A DNA stretch of 23,247 bases from an uncultured Eubacteriales bacterium (GTDB lineage Bacteria; Bacillota; Clostridia; Oscillospirales; CAG-272), in assembly GCA_958414825.1 (NCBI GenBank), contig CATYXQ010000031.1, positions 1 to 23,247 on the forward strand, given 5' to 3'. Under the pieces are notes generated by a model that was given only the letters and a program-made list of their open reading frames with translations, ran no database searches and was not told the origin of the DNA. Shown here piece after piece: positions 21,704 through 23,247 of the stretch. The position numbers and the translations under genes were made by a program. Positions within the stretch are counted from its first letter, which is position 1, and each line of letters begins with the position of its first letter.

Positions 21704-21781
21704 GAAAATATCCTTTAAATCGGTCACATTTTGATAAGATAGGAGCATCATTGTTCTATGGGAAGCGTCCGGTGTGCGTAT

Positions 21782-21804
21782 TATAATAGACTCAAACCGG
21801 TTTG
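21782..21804 (+). promoter_or_regulatory. melA -10 box and 12-bp palindrome
   Basis: TATAAT at 21782-21787 has no recognisable -35 at 16-18 bases, as often seen at activator-dependent promoters. Five bases downstream is the perfect palindrome CAAACCGGTTTG (21793-21804), which would sit at the transcription start and resembles LacI-family operators more than AraC sites. Confidence 0.4.
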
Positions 21805-21859
21805 CCGTGTAATTTGCTTGCGGCCGACTTTGAAAAATGTGAGTAAGGGATGTGTTTTT

Positions 21860-23173
21860 ATGAAAATTACGATCATGGGCGCGGGAAGCTCAGTATTCTG
21901 CAAAAATGTCATCGGGGACACGCTGCTGACCCCTGCGCTTTGCGAGTGTGAGATCGCGCTTTATGACATCGACGGCGCGCGTCTTACCGAATCGGCTTTG
22001 ATTGTGGAGGCGCTGAACCGGAAATACAATGCGGGACGCGCGCGGGTGGAGAAATATCTCGGAGTTGAAAATCGCCGGGACGCGCTTCGCAATGCGGATT
22101 TTGTCATTAATACCATACAGGTGGGGCTGTATGATCCCTGTACAATTTTAGACTTTGAAATCCCGAAGAAATACGGTCTGCGTCAGACAATCGGCGATAC
22201 GCTCGGTATCGGCGGCATTTTCAGAGGACTGCGCACCATTCATGTCTTGCGCGATTTTGCAGCGGATATGGAAGCGGTTTGTCCGGACGCATGGTTTTTG
22301 AACTACACCAATCCCATGGCAATTCTGAGCGGTTATATGCAGCGGTATACCGGGGTAAAGACTGTCGGTCTGTGTCACAGCGTTCAGGTTGTGGCCAAAA
22401 GCTGTATGCAGCATCTTGGCATGGATTATTCCGAATACGGACACTCGCTTGTCGCCGGCATCAATCATATGGCCTGGCTGCTTGAAATCTATGATAAAAA
22501 CGGCAACGATCTGTATCCCGAGATTCGACGCCGCGCAAAGACGATCAACGACACGCCGCACAAAGACATGGTTCGCATGGATTATCTCAACAATTTCGGT
22601 TATTATGTCACCGAGTCCAGCGAGCATAACGCGGAGTACAATCCTTTTTATATCAAGTCAAAGTTTCCGGAACGGATCGAACGCTTTCAGATTCCGCTGG
22701 ACGAGTATCCGCGCCGCTGTGTCAGACAAATTGAAAAATGGAACGAGCGAAAGGAAGAACTGCTCGGCGGCGGCGATATTGAACACAAACGTTCCGGGGA
22801 ATACGCCTCGTATATTATGGAGGCTATGGTTACGGATACGCCTTATAAGATCGGCGGCAACGTGCAAAACGCGGGGCTTATCGACAATCTGCCCGCAAAC
22901 GCCTGCGTAGAGGTGCCCTGTATGGTTGACGGCAGCGGCGTCTCTCCGACGCATGTCGGTGCGCTTCCGCTCGTGCTTGCCGCCATGAATATGACCAATA
23001 TCAACGTACAGCTTTTGACGATAGAGGCTGCGGTAACACAGAAAAAAGAGGCTATTTATCATGCCGCCATGCTGGATCCGCATACGGCGGCTGAACTTCC
23101 AATAGATGAGATCAAGGCAATGTGCGACGAGCTTTATAACGCGCATACCGAGGCTGGTTATCCGGTCTTTTGA
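21860..23173 (+). CDS. melA: Alpha-galactosidase, glycoside hydrolase family 4 (MelA-like)
   Basis: Cytoplasmic NAD- and Mn-dependent hydrolase that cleaves alpha-galactosides such as melibiose by an oxidation-elimination mechanism. It has 437 residues from ATG 21860; the frame is open to 21758 but the N-terminal Rossmann motif MKITIMGAGSSVF marks the start, with AAGGGA about 10 bases upstream. Other marks are NTIQVGL, YTNPMAI, the metal-binding CHSVQ (Cys172, His173) and GINHMAW with His203. CHSVQ and AGINHMA match MelA rather than the alpha-glucosidase or galacturonidase branches as I know them. No sugar transporter gene is adjacent. It is followed by its own terminator, so it is expressed alone. 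Confidence 0.93.
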   Translation: MKITIMGAGSSVFCKNVIGDTLLTPALCECEIALYDIDGARLTESALIVEALNRKYNAGRARVEKYLGVENRRDALRNADFVINTIQVGLYDPCTILDFEIPKKYGLRQTIGDTLGIGGIFRGLRTIHVLRDFAADMEAVCPDAWFLNYTNPMAILSGYMQRYTGVKTVGLCHSVQVVAKSCMQHLGMDYSEYGHSLVAGINHMAWLLEIYDKNGNDLYPEIRRRAKTINDTPHKDMVRMDYLNNFGYYVTESSEHNAEYNPFYIKSKFPERIERFQIPLDEYPRRCVRQIEKWNERKEELLGGGDIEHKRSGEYASYIMEAMVTDTPYKIGGNVQNAGLIDNLPANACVEVPCMVDGSGVSPTHVGALPLVLAAMNMTNINVQLLTIEAAVTQKKEAIYHAAMLDPHTAAELPIDEIKAMCDELYNAHTEAGYPVF

Positions 23174-23188
23174 CGCTGGTATCTGTTT

Positions 23189-23226
23189 AAAAAATTCCCG
23201 CTTGACACACAAGCGGGAATTTTTTT
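23189..23226. terminator. Terminator downstream of melA
   Basis: A perfect 16-bp stem with core TTCCCGCTTG/CAAGCGGGAA, loop ACACA, an A-run on the left and seven T on the right. It lies 15 bases after the melA stop. The remaining 21 bases of the window show nothing. Confidence 0.95.
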
Positions 23227-23247
23227 AACGGCAACGCACACCTGGAT

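Noticed and set aside
21758..21859. N-terminal extension of melA by 34 codons
   Set aside because: It would start upstream of the -10 box at 21782-21787, and the Rossmann motif of GH4 enzymes begins right after ATG 21860.

Overview
The window looks like chromosomal DNA of an anaerobic clostridial Firmicute, probably a gut or Oscillospirales-type organism. The evidence is moderately high GC, strong AGGAGG-type ribosome sites, a pst-phoU-phoPR operon, an NAD(P)-linked [FeFe] hydrogenase operon, an ECF sigma factor paired with a membrane protein of BspA-like repeats, and a GH4 alpha-galactosidase. The taxon is inferred, because there is no rRNA or other marker gene. I see no tRNA, rRNA, CRISPR array, phage or insertion sequence.

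Layout. (1) 1-6482, plus strand: phosphate uptake and signalling operon pstS (5' cut off)-pstC-pstA-pstB-phoU-phoP/B-like regulator-phoR-like kinase. It ends at a long perfect hairpin shared with the convergent dapB. The PstS chain appears circularly permuted. (2) 6614-7372, minus strand: an isolated dapB with a TTG start. (3) 7551-8162: a secreted LysM-CAP protein with its own promoter and terminator. (4) 8206-8640: no gene I can support. (5) 8715-17075: a ten-gene hydrogenase operon. hndA comes first and hndB-hndC-hndD last. Between them lie six genes: DRTGG protein, RsbW-like ATPase, sensory-type [FeFe] hydrogenase, second DRTGG protein, PHP phosphoesterase, second kinase-type ATPase. (6) 17236-19379: ECF sigma factor and a translationally coupled membrane protein with leucine-rich repeats, probably its anti-sigma factor. 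(7) 19524-20753: a lipoprotein behind a consensus promoter and a leader hairpin. (8) 20827-23173: an AraC regulator divergent from melA.

How the genes work together. The Pst transporter, PhoU and the two-component pair form a complete phosphate sensing and uptake unit. HndABCD should couple H2 to NAD(P)H and ferredoxin. The embedded hydrogenase keeps the four H-cluster cysteines but has Ala in place of the proton-transfer cysteine and carries an extra Cx2Cx4Cx16C cluster site. This is the hallmark of putative H2 sensors, so the operon seems to encode both the catalyst and a multi-protein H2/redox signalling device. How that signal passes through the DRTGG, ATPase and PHP proteins is, to my knowledge, not established. 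It is the best candidate for an undescribed system here.
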